A stretch of 64,000 bases of DNA from Cafeteria roenbergensis (taxonomy: Eukaryota > Sar > Bigyra > Bicosoecida > Cafeteriaceae), in contig VLTN01000034.1 of assembly GCA_008330645.1 (NCBI GenBank), positions 124,001 through 188,000 of the forward strand, in the 5' to 3' direction. This document shows, in pieces, positions 36,801 through 46,500 of this stretch (its first letter is position 1; every line of letters begins with the position of its first letter). The notes under the pieces are model-generated. The model was given only the letters and a program-made list of their open reading frames with translations. It searched no databases and had not been told where the DNA came from. A program made the position numbers and the translations under genes.

Positions 36801-37367
36801 GCCTTTGCCGTCACCATGGTGCACGACCTCCTCTTCGTCCTGACGGATCGCATGCACAAGGCCCAGTTTGTCGTGCACGTGGAGCTCCTGCGCGGCCTCT
36901 TCGACGTCCTCGCCAACACAACCCTCATCCCGCGCCCCATTTGGGACCAGGCGTCGGAGCCCCAGGCGGCTGGCACCACCAACTCGCAGTACGTCTGCGG
37001 CCGAATCGCGTCGTCGCTCGCGTCCGCCTTCCCCAACCTCACTCGAGAGCAAGTTCACCGCTTCGTCTCCGGCCTCGCAGACACCTCCAAGCCTGTGGCC
37101 GCCTACCGGACCAGCGTGCGCGACTTCCTCATCGAGTCGCTCTCCTTCAACGTCTCCGACAGCGCGGCCCTCTGGCGCGCTGAGCAGGCTGCCAAGCTCG
37201 CATCGGAGCACGAGCGCAAGGCAGCTGTTCCGGGCCTCCAAAAGGCGGCCGCGCAGCCCGCTCTCGGTATGCGGCCGGACGCCGCCGCGCAGGCCGCCGG
37301 CGGGGACCATGCGTCCCAGCTTGCGTCCATGGCAGTCTTGGACGATATGGACGACGATGACTTCTGA
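33900..37367 (+). CDS. XPO1: Exportin-1 (CRM1/Xpo1) nuclear export receptor
   Basis: Karyopherin that, with RanGTP, exports leucine-rich NES cargo through nuclear pores. 1,155 residues, single coding exon (human 1,071). Conserved blocks include LDVLLVGVLKQDWPHRWPSF in the importin-beta N-terminal region, LNALCWAAGSVSGTM at the NES groove, EEHEKRFLITVIRDLLHLV, SNIMYVVGQYPRFL and HWKFLKTVVYKLFEFMHE. The Cys in LNALCWAAGS corresponds to human Cys528, so leptomycin B sensitivity is predicted. The C-terminus ends in an acidic tail (DDMDDDDF) preceded by an Ala/Gln-rich extension. The ATG is preceded by CTCGCAGC, resembling a splice acceptor, so a 5' UTR intron is possible. An in-frame GTG upstream (33861) was not used. 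Confidence 0.95.
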   Translation: MASAHGAAASPALSPAASTAMAAIMDSSKPLDTAAFDAMCDAMESPGSPAGTTAREVLEAFRQHPDAWRRVDGILDRCRSDLARVVAAGVLEDAIMLRWETLGRPEQESVRNFISGKIIKLSSDPAEAKREEVFLTKLDVLLVGVLKQDWPHRWPSFIDEMNSSSRAMGEGVCANNMRILRLLSEEVFDLGSGVVADLTSDRRQKLQASLSSELKKIFNLIAFVAASSTSVGTLTETLRALQKYLSWVPASLVLETDLVATLTAKFLPAPAFRTITLDCLTEVVGAEGSEDARWAPRIMEMFGGVMATMARVIPPGADIPGTVRSAKARGSQAEPILVHRLTLFLSGIFRRHLRCLEGSEALRPMVLQGLAYLLGAIRVDDKDLCKLVAEFWRDFSRDLFDTAAAAVSRAGGPSAALAAFTAATGGADAAKGASADAALHGAMAAHPRVMNYSRLLSELRLVGTELMPKPEEVLVEKDASGDVVRSFTRDTDALALYDVMREMMVYLTHLDPADTDGIIVAKLSRQVDGSEWSWERLNALCWAAGSVSGTMSEEHEKRFLITVIRDLLHLVTLRPGKNNKAVVASNIMYVVGQYPRFLSSHWKFLKTVVYKLFEFMHERHEGVQDMACDTFLKLAQRCSSCFVALQPRESRTFVEELVSNVDTIIADLEPHQVQAFFEAAGCMVAAHPNMSTQESLTDALLRLPREALDAHVARAASSLDSLRSADATRDLSRIFANYERVARAVGRGFSRHAASVFLTVLSLYRTYTGFVSAGAATMGTMAVTMADGAAIQRVRRAILGFLRAFVRNNRDKAVLMEHFMPHLVKASGRADVCMVESFAGEPPLARLPEVLDVFRAAALTLKTDGTAVLSSIVPRLLRPAVELISANYDDHPDMRVALYRFTQTLSRHCAPALFAMAPADQKLYLDTLLWGIKHHNPFVAERAGLALRDFLGALAGSPGEHASAFFCAFAVTMVHDLLFVLTDRMHKAQFVVHVELLRGLFDVLANTTLIPRPIWDQASEPQAAGTTNSQYVCGRIASSLASAFPNLTREQVHRFVSGLADTSKPVAAYRTSVRDFLIESLSFNVSDSAALWRAEQAAKLASEHERKAAVPGLQKAAAQPALGMRPDAAAQAAGGDHASQLASMAVLDDMDDDDF

Positions 37368-37743
37368 TAGCGCTAGGCAGCCAGCCGTGGTTCCAAGCCT
37401 CCTCACGTTGTTGGTGGAGGGGGGGGGAGGAGGAGGGCATCTCCTCCCTCCCTGAGCCGTTCCCGTTGTCCTGCTGTCAGTGTGGGGTTTGCTGTCGTCT
37501 GCGTTTCGCTGTCGCCGCTCTGGCCCGCCCAAAGTGCTGTGTCGATTCGTCGCTTTTTGCTCGCGACCGCTCTGCGAAGCAATCGGGGTTGGCATGCCCG
37601 CGCCGGCGCCCAGCCTCTGCACCTTTGCGATGCCGAACGCCACAAACACTCACACAGACGCACGCACACACGCACACACAGGCCTGAGGGCCTATGCTCA
37701 GTAAGCCGCCCCCCCCATGAAGGGTGGGCAAGCTGAGCGAGGG
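37368..37743. other. Convergent 3' intergenic region, exportin-1 / elongase
   Basis: 376 bp shared by two 3' ends. It contains a G-rich tract near 37416-37436 and a CA-rich stretch at 37639-37681. Confidence 0.5.
37639..37681. repeat. CA-rich microsatellite
   Basis: Imperfect CA/CACG dinucleotide tract of about 43 bp in the shared 3' region of the exportin-1 and elongase genes. Confidence 0.7.
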
Positions 37744-39043
37744 TCACGCTGTCTTGGTGCTCTTGGACTTCTTCTTCGCGTCGGCCGAGGTGTTCTTGCC
37801 GAGCACGTTGACGAAGCCGAAGAGCAGCGTCACGTTGAAGAAGAGGTTGAACTGCAGGGCGCTCCACCCGGCGCAGGCGTGGCGCCACCCACTGCCCGGG
37901 GAGGAGAGCCCCACTGCGGCGGCGATCGCACGCCACCCCTTGGCCGCGACGTCGGGCAGGAGCGGGAGGATGTCGGCCCCAGCGGCAGCAAAAGCAAAGA
38001 TCGCGAACGCCACCAGTGAGGTGACGAACTGCACGATCTGAAGGGTGGTGATCCAGTTCTTCCACCACACGCGCTGGCCGAGGGCCACACGGCTGAAGTA
38101 GTAGTACATCACCACGTGGACAAACGTGTTGAAGAGAAGGCCAATCCACTGCAGCGACTGCCTCTGCTCCAGCCACAGCCACGACATGAGCAGCACCAGC
38201 GCATGGTGAAACACGTGCAGGAACAGGTGGCGCGGAGGGGAGCCCTGCGAGGCGCGCACAACGCTCGAGAAGGGCGCGAAGAGCCATCAAGGTCGCGAAG
38301 CGGGCGGAGGCGACAGTGCGAACCAGCAAGGGGAGCCAGGCGGCGAAGGCTCGCGCCGCGCAGGCAGCCGACAGGGTTGCCCCGCGTGGGGGCGGCCCCG
38401 GGGCGCACGGCCTCTCGGAGCCACCCCGAGCGACAGCGCTCGCGGCTGGGACGCGGAACAGTCCTCCCCGCGCGCTGCTCACCTTTGCAAGGGCGAGGAT
38501 GGTGTCGGCGAGCTCGTAGAACTTGGAGAGGTAGTAGACGTACGACCAAAAGTACAGGGGGCCGGTTGCGGCCCCTCCAGCGGCGCCGGCGAACTGCTCG
38601 GACCCGTCGGGCGTGCCGGCACGGCTGGCCTGCTCGGTGCCAGTCATCGGCGTCTCGCAGAACAGAAAGCCAGTGTCATCAGTCCCTGCCTCCCCCAGGC
38701 GCATCCACACCTCGTATGCGCACCCCAGCATCATGACGAGGCTCCAAATGCAAAGCACCAAGTTGTGCCAGCACATGATGGACGACCACGCGCCAGATTT
38801 CCCGGCGGCGGCCGCAGCCGACTCCGGGGACGCCTTGGTCCGTCCTCCGGCAGCGGCCCGGGCCTCCTTCTCCGCGCGCGCCGCCTCGCGGGCCTTTTCA
38901 CTCGCCAGCACCGCGGACGGCAGCATTGCCACGACGGCGAGCAGGTAGATGCCAGCGGCGCCGACTGGCCAGTACCACGCGCTGAGCGGAGCGGTCCGCC
39001 AGTCGAAGCCCGCCGGGTCAGAGAGGGTTCTTAGGAGCTCCAT
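37744..39043 (-). CDS. ELO-family very-long-chain fatty acid elongase
   Basis: 3-Ketoacyl-CoA synthase of the ER elongation cycle, condensing malonyl-CoA with acyl-CoA. Exon 1 39043-38483, intron 38482-38245 (GTGAGC...CTCGCAG), exon 2 38244-37744; 353 residues. The splice joins KFYELADTILALAK to GSPPRHLFLHVFHH, restoring the family order of the first conserved block and the histidine box HVFHH (His197, 200, 201). LFNTFVHVVMYYYF follows, the usual metal and substrate region. Multiple membrane helices flank these. The basic C-terminus (DAKKKSKSTKTA) resembles an ER-retention tail without a strict KKxx. A charged insert (about 50-85) lengthens the first loop. Substrate class (saturated or PUFA) cannot be told. 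ATG 39043 is the first good start; the frame continues upstream without conservation. Confidence 0.9.
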
Positions 39044-39588
39044 TCGGACCCTGGCCGGTCGGCACGACGCGCTGCGCCTTGGCTGGACCCCGACGCGGTG
39101 TGGCGTCACTGCTGGCTCTCGAGTTGGCAAGCATCCGTCGCCGGCTGCAAAGATTGGGCAGAGCGCCGCACTCGTTCGAGCATAGTGCGATCATGCAAGG
39201 CCCGGCTCGCCGTCGTGAAAGCGGCGCCACGAATCTCTGGGCCCTGCGCACGGGCGTATGCCTCCTCCCCTCTCGCGCCCCATGCCAACCACGGCGGGGC
39301 CCACAACTGCTCGCAAACTCCGCCGAGCCCGGCCCCGAGCCAGGCTGCGTTGAGGCCCTGCGCCGCGCTAACGCCGGGCACGGGCGGTGGGGCTCCAGCT
39401 GGGGTGCGCACTGCAGCTTGGTGCACGGCGTGGTTGGGCTCCCCCCACGCCTGGGGCGGCTCGCGCCGTGCCGGCGCCCATTGTTCGCCAGAGTGTTCGA
39501 CATTGGAGTTTGCCGGCTCTGCTTCGCGCGGCTCTGTGACACCGCCTCGCGAGAGGGCGCACCTCCGGCCGTTTGATCGGCGCCCACC
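39044..39588. promoter_or_regulatory. Divergent intergenic region, elongase / Hsp110
   Basis: 545 bp between outward-facing starts. It should hold both promoters. I looked for heat-shock elements (alternating GAA/TTC pentamers) for the Hsp110 side and did not find a convincing array. Confidence 0.45.
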
Positions 39589-42500
39589 ATGAGTGTGCTC
39601 GGCATTGATGTCGGGAACCTCTACTGCATTATCGCGCAGGCCAAGCGTGGCGGCATCGACGTGCTGCTCAACGACGAGAGCAAGCGCCAGAACCTGTGAG
39701 CCTCGTTGAGGACGCGTGGCCTCAGCGCGCGCCTTGCCGCCACCGAGCGGCCCCTGCTGTGCCCCGTCGCCGCGATCACGGCCGGCCTCGCACGGTGTCG
39801 TGCGCTAGGGAGCCCGCAGCCTGCCCGAGGCTTCGGGAGCGCGCAGGGAGGCGCACCCCGCCTGTTGCACAGACTCTGCCACGCGGCGAGGTTTGCTGGC
39901 AGGGAATTCCGCCGCGCCCCCGCCCTTGCTGGCTGGCATGCGCTGCCCCGCGCGCTCCCCGCCCGGCTGGTGGCGCGTGTGGCCGCCCTGCGGCATGGGG
40001 CTGCGTCCGTGCTGAGGCCCGGCGCCGGGGCGCCTCGCCACATCGCGCGAGCGAGCGTTGCGCTTGCTGGGCACACTACTCTTTGGTGTCCTCGTTTCGT
40101 TGAACTGGCCCGCCCCGCCCGCAGGAACGCCGTCAGCTTCTCCGGCAACGAGCGGTACCTCTCGGATGCCGCCGCCCCCCACGTGAGTGCCTCGTGGGGC
40201 CCGCGGGCCCGCGCCGTTGCGCGCGGGGCTGGGCTTGCTCGGCCTGCCAAACTGCAGCTTGCAGTGTCTCCGGCCGATGGCGTCTCCGCGCGCCACACTC
40301 GCGCCTGCGCACGGCGCGAAGCCGCCAGTCCGCCGACCCACCGCTCCCGCCGCCCCCGCTCTCTCCTCCTCCCCCGACTTTGGCCGCCGCAGCTCATGTC
40401 CAACTACAAGAACACTGTTGTGCAGATCAAGCGCCTCATCGGCCGCCGCTTCGACGACCCGATGGTGAAGCGGGACCTCGAGCACTTCCTGCCCTTCAAG
40501 GTGGTCCCCACCGATGACGGCGCGGCTTGCGGCATCGAGGTGTCGTATCAGGACAAGACCCAGGTGATGGCCCCCCAGGCCGTCCTCGGCATGCTGCTTG
40601 CGCGCATGCGGGACATCGCCAACAAGAGCAACCCGGGCGCCAGCGCCGCGGACCTCGTGCTCAGCGTCCCGGGCTACTTTACCAACGCGCAGCGCTCCGC
40701 CGTGCTCAACGCCGTGACCATTGCTGGCGTGAACTGCCTCAAGCTCATCAACGAGGGCACCGCGGTCGCGCTCGGCTACGGCTTCTTCCGCGCGGCCAAG
40801 AAGCCCTTCGACGACAGCAAGGCCACCAACGTGCTCTTCGTGGACGTGGGCAACTCCCACACCACGGCCACGATCGTGTGCTACCGCAACAAGTCCGCCT
40901 CCGTGGTGGCCTCCGTCAGCGACGAAGAGGCCGGCGGCCGGGAAATCGACCTCGCGCTCGCCAAGCACCTTGCCGGGGCCTTCGCCGAGGCCAACGGCGG
41001 AACCGACTGCTGGGCCAGCCGTAAGGCCCGCATGAAGCTCTTCGCCGTCGCCGAGAAGGCCAAGAAGACGCTCTCCCCGTACGGCGTCAAGGTCGCCCAG
41101 GTGCACTCCGAGTTCCTCCACATGGAGATGGACCTCCACACCAAGATCGACGACACCACCTTCGAGACCCTCTGCGAGCCCGTGGCGGCGCGCGTCGAGG
41201 CCGTCGTGGCTCGCGCGCTTGCCGAGGCAAAGCTCGAGGCCAAGGACCTCGAGACGTGCGAGATCGTCGGTGGCGCCGTTCGCGCCCGCCCCATCAAGCG
41301 CGCCATCGCCCGCGCTCTTGGCTACCCTCTCGACGAGGCCAAGGGTCACGGCCTTGGCACCGGCCTCAACCAGGACGAGGCCGTCGCCCGCGGCTGCGCC
41401 CTCCAGTGCGCCATGCTCTCTCCGCTCTTCCGCGTGAAGGAGTTTGCCATCGCCGACTGCGCGCCCCGCGCCATCCGCCTCTCGTGGGAGGCCGACCCCG
41501 ACGCCAAGCCCACCCCCGCTGCTGCCGCGCCTGCTGCTGCTGCTGCTGCTGGCGCCTCCTCCGGTGAGGCCGCAAGCGAGGACTCCACCACGGTGCTCAT
41601 GTTCGCCAAGGGCGACCCCATGCCCGTGTCTCGCCGCATCACGTTCTACCGCCGCAAGCCCTTCAACATCACCGCCACCTACGACGACGAGTCCCTCGAT
41701 GCCGCCTCGCGCACCATTGGCGTCTTCACCGTCGGCGGCTTCCCCGAGGGTGTCGCCACGCCCGAGCTGGACGAGGACGGCAACGTGCCGCCCGCGCCCA
41801 AGGTGCGCGTGGACTTTGGCCTGACCTTCAACGGCACGCTCGAGGTTGAGCAAGCCGTCGTGCTGCAGGAGAAGAAGGAGGAGCCCGCGCCCGCGCCCGC
41901 GCCCGCCGCTGAGCCCAAGCCCGAGTCCGCCGAGTCCGAGGCAGCACCCGCTGCGGACGGCGCGGATGCCGCCAAGCCCGAGGGCGACGCCGACGCCCCC
42001 GCCGCCACCCCCGAGGGCGAGACCCCCAAGGAGGAGGCCAAGCCCGCCGAGGAGAAGGAGGCAGCGCCCGCCAAGGAGGCCGCGCCCGCCGCCGAGGACA
42101 AGCCGAAGAAGAAGCGCTTCCGCAAGGTGCTCCTCGAGGTGGCCGAGTCGTCCATGCCTGGCAAGCTTCCCGCTGACACCCTTGCCTCCGCCCGCGCCGC
42201 CGAGGAGGCCATGCAGGCGGCAGACGACATCATCCGCCGCACCCAGGCTCTCCGCAACGAGATCGAGGAGTACGTCTACAGCATGCGCGACCGCATGGAC
42301 GGCTCCCTGGCTGGCTTCGCCACCGAGGAGGAGTCCTCGGCCCTCAAGGCTGAGCTCCTTGACGCAGAGGACTGGGTTTGCTACGGGGAGGGCTTCGAGG
42401 CTGACCTCGAAACTCTCAACGCCCGCATGGCCAAGCTTCGCAGCCTCGGCGACCCCATTGCGGAGCGCCAGTGGGAGGCCGAGCACCGCGGGCCCGCAGC

Positions 42501-43002
42501 CGCCGAGCTCATGGCCGCCGTCGAGCGCTTCCAGGAGGTGGTCCGGTCCACCGACGAGCGCTACGAGCACCTCTCGGACGAGGACCGCGACCGCCTCCGT
42601 TCCGCCATCCGCACTGCTGAGGAGTGGCTGCGCGACCTGCAGGACAAGCAGGCCGCTGCGCCCCCCGTGCGCAACCCCGTCCTCAAGACTGCGGACATCC
42701 AGGCCAAGCAGCGCTGGCTCATCGCTGAGTGCCAGCCCATCGCCAACAAGCCCAAGCCCCCCCCGCCGGCGCCCGAGGAGCCCGCGCCCGCCGTCGACGC
42801 CAACGCTGGCGCCAAGGCCGCCGAAGGCGCTGACGCCGACGCCGCCAAGGCAGAGGAGGAGGCCACGGCCGCCAAGGACGCCGACGCCGATGCCGCCAAG
42901 GCAGAGGAGGAGGCCAAGGCCACGCCCGAGGCGGATGCTGAGGCCACCCCGGACGCAGCGGAGACTCCCGCTGCCGCCGAGCCCGCTGCCGTGGATGCGT
43001 GA
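39589..43002 (+). CDS. Hsp110 (Hsp70 superfamily nucleotide exchange factor)
   Basis: Cytosolic Hsp110/Sse1 type chaperone that acts as exchange factor for Hsp70 and holds unfolded clients. Exons 39589-39695, 40125-40182 and 40393-43002 (introns 429 and 210 bp) encode 924 residues. The ATPase lobe begins MSVLGIDVGNLYCIIAQAKR. Splicing rebuilds NAVSFSGNERYLSDAA and NYKNTVVQIKRLIGRRFDDP, the Hsp110 version of this region, followed by LSVPGYFTNAQRSAVLNA, INEGTAVALGYGFF and FVDVGNSHTTATIVCY. A beta domain, a long acidic Ala/Pro/Glu-rich loop (about 760-835 bp before the helical part) and a C-terminal helical domain (EIEEYVYSMRDRM) complete it. The C-terminal tail has two near-copies of DADAAKAEEEA. 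There is no signal peptide or KDEL-like end, so not the ER form. Confidence 0.93.
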
Positions 43003-43585
43003 GCCCGCCCCCTCTGAGTGGCTCGCTCACTGCTCCACCCGGAGCTGCTCTCCGGGGCAGGGCGGCAGTCAGGCCTTTGCTCGCCTGGCTCGCCGCCTCT
43101 GCTTTGCGTTGCTCTTCGCATAGCCCTCTCCCCCCGTCTCCTCCCCCATGGGTGTCTTGTGTCTGCCACCGCCCGACTTGCCCCGGGCAACGGCGACGCG
43201 ACAGCCTTCCTTCCTGCCTTGAATGCGCACGCTTTCCGCCTCGGCACTACCTGCGCGTGTCACGCATCGAATGCCACGCCTCCTCCCAGAGCCAACACAC
43301 ACCCCTCCAACATGCGCGCACGCAAGTGATGCTCAGCGTGTGGGAGAGAAGCGAATGCCCCGTGCGCGCAACTGCTGTTCGAGCTGCCCGACGCGCCAGT
43401 GGCCGACGCCCGAAGGCGGCCCGCCGGCGACAAGACTGCTGCGTGGTACACACACCACCAACACATACATATGCACACAAGTTGGGCGCGGGCCTTGGCG
43501 CCGCAATCGGGCCCGGGAGCATCAGGTTCTGCTCAAGCAGCGGTGGGCGCCGTGCGCAGGGTTGGCTGCACCGCGGGCTGACAGC
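43003..43585. other. Convergent 3' intergenic region, Hsp110 / PAS membrane protein
   Basis: 583 bp between converging stops. It contains a CA-rich stretch at 43447-43480. No coding signal is seen. Confidence 0.45.
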
Positions 43586-46500
43586 TCAGGCGGTTGCGGC
43601 CAAAAGCAGCTCCAGCCCCACTGCAGCCACGCGGGACGTGCATTGCGCAACCGCCCCACTATCTGCGGCAGCTGCCGCCGAGGCAGGCACGAGCACCATA
43701 CGGCCGCCAGGGCGCACCGCGCCGCTGCCTGCCAGCGCGCTGGCCATTGAGACCACGTCGTCCCAGGAGTGCGCCGACACTGTCGTGAACCCAGACGCGC
43801 GAACGGCCTCCAGCGTGGCCGCCACCGTGGCCTCGTCGGCACCAAGGCCAAGCACGACCGCGACTACGGGCAGCATTGCGGGGCCGGCGCCCGGGCCCCG
43901 CGGCGGCGGGCGAGCGATCCCAGTGTGCGGCTCGCCTGCCCCAGTTGCCGGCGCGCCAGTCGCCTTCTGCGGGGCTGGCAGGGGGCTGCTGTGCAAGTGC
44001 GACGCGTTGCTGCAGCTGCTCCTTCCGTGGGGCAGCGGGCTGGCGGGGCGGGCGCTGTGCGTGCTGGTCGACCGGGAGCCCCTTCCCGAGTGAAGCGTGG
44101 TCACCAGCGGCGGGAGGCGATCCCTGGCCTTGCGCCTGCTTTCGCTGCGGGCCCCGTGGACGCGGTGGGACTTGTCTTCCACGGGCGGGGTGACTGCACC
44201 GGCCGGCACGGCGCCGCTAGGCGCGCCTGACGCAGTGGCAGCCGTCGAGTCCCGGTGCAAGTGCTCGGGGGCTGCAGTGGCCGACCCGTGGGAGGGGGGC
44301 CGCGCCATGGACGCTGCTAGCTCGCGCGGGCGCGCCAAGGGTGGCAGCCGACCCATGAGTGTCGGCTCCACGCCGTCCGACCTGGGCCGGGCAGGCACTG
44401 AGCCAGCCGAGTGCTCCCTGCGGCGAAACCGCTCAGAGTGGTCTCGCTCCGCGTCCCGCTGCATCTGGCTCCTCACGGCGAAGAGCTCGTGCTCCAGCTC
44501 CGCCCGCTGCGCCTCGGCGCGGGCTGCCCTGCCTTCGGCGTGCTCCAGGCTCGCTGCGAGTTTGGCATGGCGCGAAACCGCCGCCCGCAGCTCCGACGCA
44601 GAGCTGAGGTGCAGCATCACCCCGAGGGGCGAGAGCGACTTGTGGATGCGGACCCAGGCGGCGGTGCCGTCCCTGCAGCGCATGCGCCAGACGGACTGGC
44701 GCTGCGTGAGGATGAGGGCGTCGGGCTCGCGGTCCGGCTGCTTTGCCGCGACGAAGCTGGAGAGCAGGTCCCGCAGGCGGCCGCTGGGGGGCGGGAAGCA
44801 CGCGCCGGGGGGCAGCGACGCAATCAGCCGGTCGGTGAGGAGGATGCCTCGGGGCTTGCGGGGGCTGCGCGCGAAGTGCCGCGCCTGGCTCATGTGCTGC
44901 ATCGCTTCCGCAACGCGGTGTCCGATGGCGTCCGTAAAGGGGTCCAGAGCGCGAGGGCGCATGCCCGCAGCCTGGAGGTGGCTAGCGGGCGACGTGGGGC
45001 GGCCCGCGAAGCCCGCTGGCGCGTCGCTGGCAGCGGCGTCGTGGCCAGCGGAAGCGGCCAGGGCGGCAGCAGCAGAGCTCTGCGCAATCACGGCGGCGGA
45101 GGCCGCCAGCTGCTGCCCGACAGGAACCCCCGGCGACTCTACCCAGCGACCGTTCACCTCCCACCACCCGTGGGGTGGCGCCACGGCGCCCATGCGCAGC
45201 AATGCTTCGCGGAAGCGCTTGCGCGCGGCCGCTTCCGCCGTGCGCCGGGCCCGCGTCTCGGCCTCCAGGCTGGCGTGCCGGGCGCGAGCCTCGGAAGCTG
45301 CGCTCTCGCCGGCCACCGCCACCGCCCACTGCGTGCGAATCAGCCACAGGGGCGTCAGCTCAAGCGGCCAAGTGGGGTGCGCCGCTGCGGCCGCCAGCTC
45401 CGTGTCGCCACGGCGCCTGTGCACCCACCCTCCGCTCCCGCGGGCGGAGAGGTCCTCGGGCCGGGAGAAGAAGATGCCGCCCATCTCGCCCTGCTCGCTG
45501 GCCCGCAGCAGGGCGTTCCAAGCGGCGTCCTGCCGGTCCCGGGCGCGACGGCCGACGTCGACCGCATCGATGGAGCCGATGGGAGGGCGCTCGTCGACGT
45601 CTTCTTCGGCGTCAAATAGACCGTCCTCCTCGTCGTTGGACGACAGATGCGTGTCGCCGCTGCGTCCGCAGCTGCCCGCAACGGGGCTTCCGACAGCGCC
45701 GCCCCGCGCTGCTCGCTGGCCGGCCAGGGCCGCGCCAGTCCCGACCGCAGAGCCGTTGCTGCCCCCGCCGCGCACCGCCTCCCAGCCCCGGCCCGGGTGC
45801 CAGAAGCCGGACCCGCCAGGTGGCTCCTCGTAGTCAGGGGTGGCGCCGCGGCGCGCCAGGGGCCGCAGCCCCCTCACCCGCATCTGCGTCCGCGGCCGAG
45901 CGGCTGCGGGCGGGTCGTGGCCAGGGTGGCCGGCTCCGCCAGCAGTCTCTGCCAGCCCTCCGGCAGCCCGGCTCGGGGATCCCGCGGCGGCGGGGACCGC
46001 TGCCTCGGCTTGGGCAGCGGCTGCGAGGGGACGGCCGCCGGGCGCGAACGGGAGGGCCCTTCCAGACAGGTCCGTTGTGCCGGCTGCTGGGCTGGGAGGC
46101 AGCGCGATGTTGGCACGCGGAGAGTGGCGCCTGCGCGCGGACACCCGAATGGTCTCCTCGCTGGACTCCGGCGGCGCCACCGCGAGGTGGGTTCTGCGAG
46201 CCGGGGGGGGCGAGCTGTGGCCGGCCGAGGAGCCGAGCCACCCAGCGAGGCCGGCTGCCCGCCGCCGCACGGCCGTCCGCCTTTGTTCGGCTGCTGCCGG
46301 GTTGGCAAGGCCGCCGCTGCTGCTCGCCGGCTGGCCGCCTGCGTGGTCCGAGGGCCCTCGCCGCTGCCTCGCGGGCGGGGAGCCGTTCTTGCCAGAGAAA
46401 ATGCCCGCAACGGTGGGGCTTCCGTCCAGTCCACCCTCTGACTCGCTCGTGTCGGGGGCAGTCCCTCCCCACCAGCTGGATCCGGCGCGAGCGCTCCCCC

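Noticed and set aside
33423-37649. Two long minus-strand frames (684 and 559 codons) opposite exportin-1
   Set aside because: Antisense shadows; exportin-1 on the plus strand is conserved throughout.
39805-42570. A 921-codon minus-strand frame opposite Hsp110
   Set aside because: Antisense shadow of a strongly biased gene; it also crosses both Hsp110 introns and has no recognisable family.
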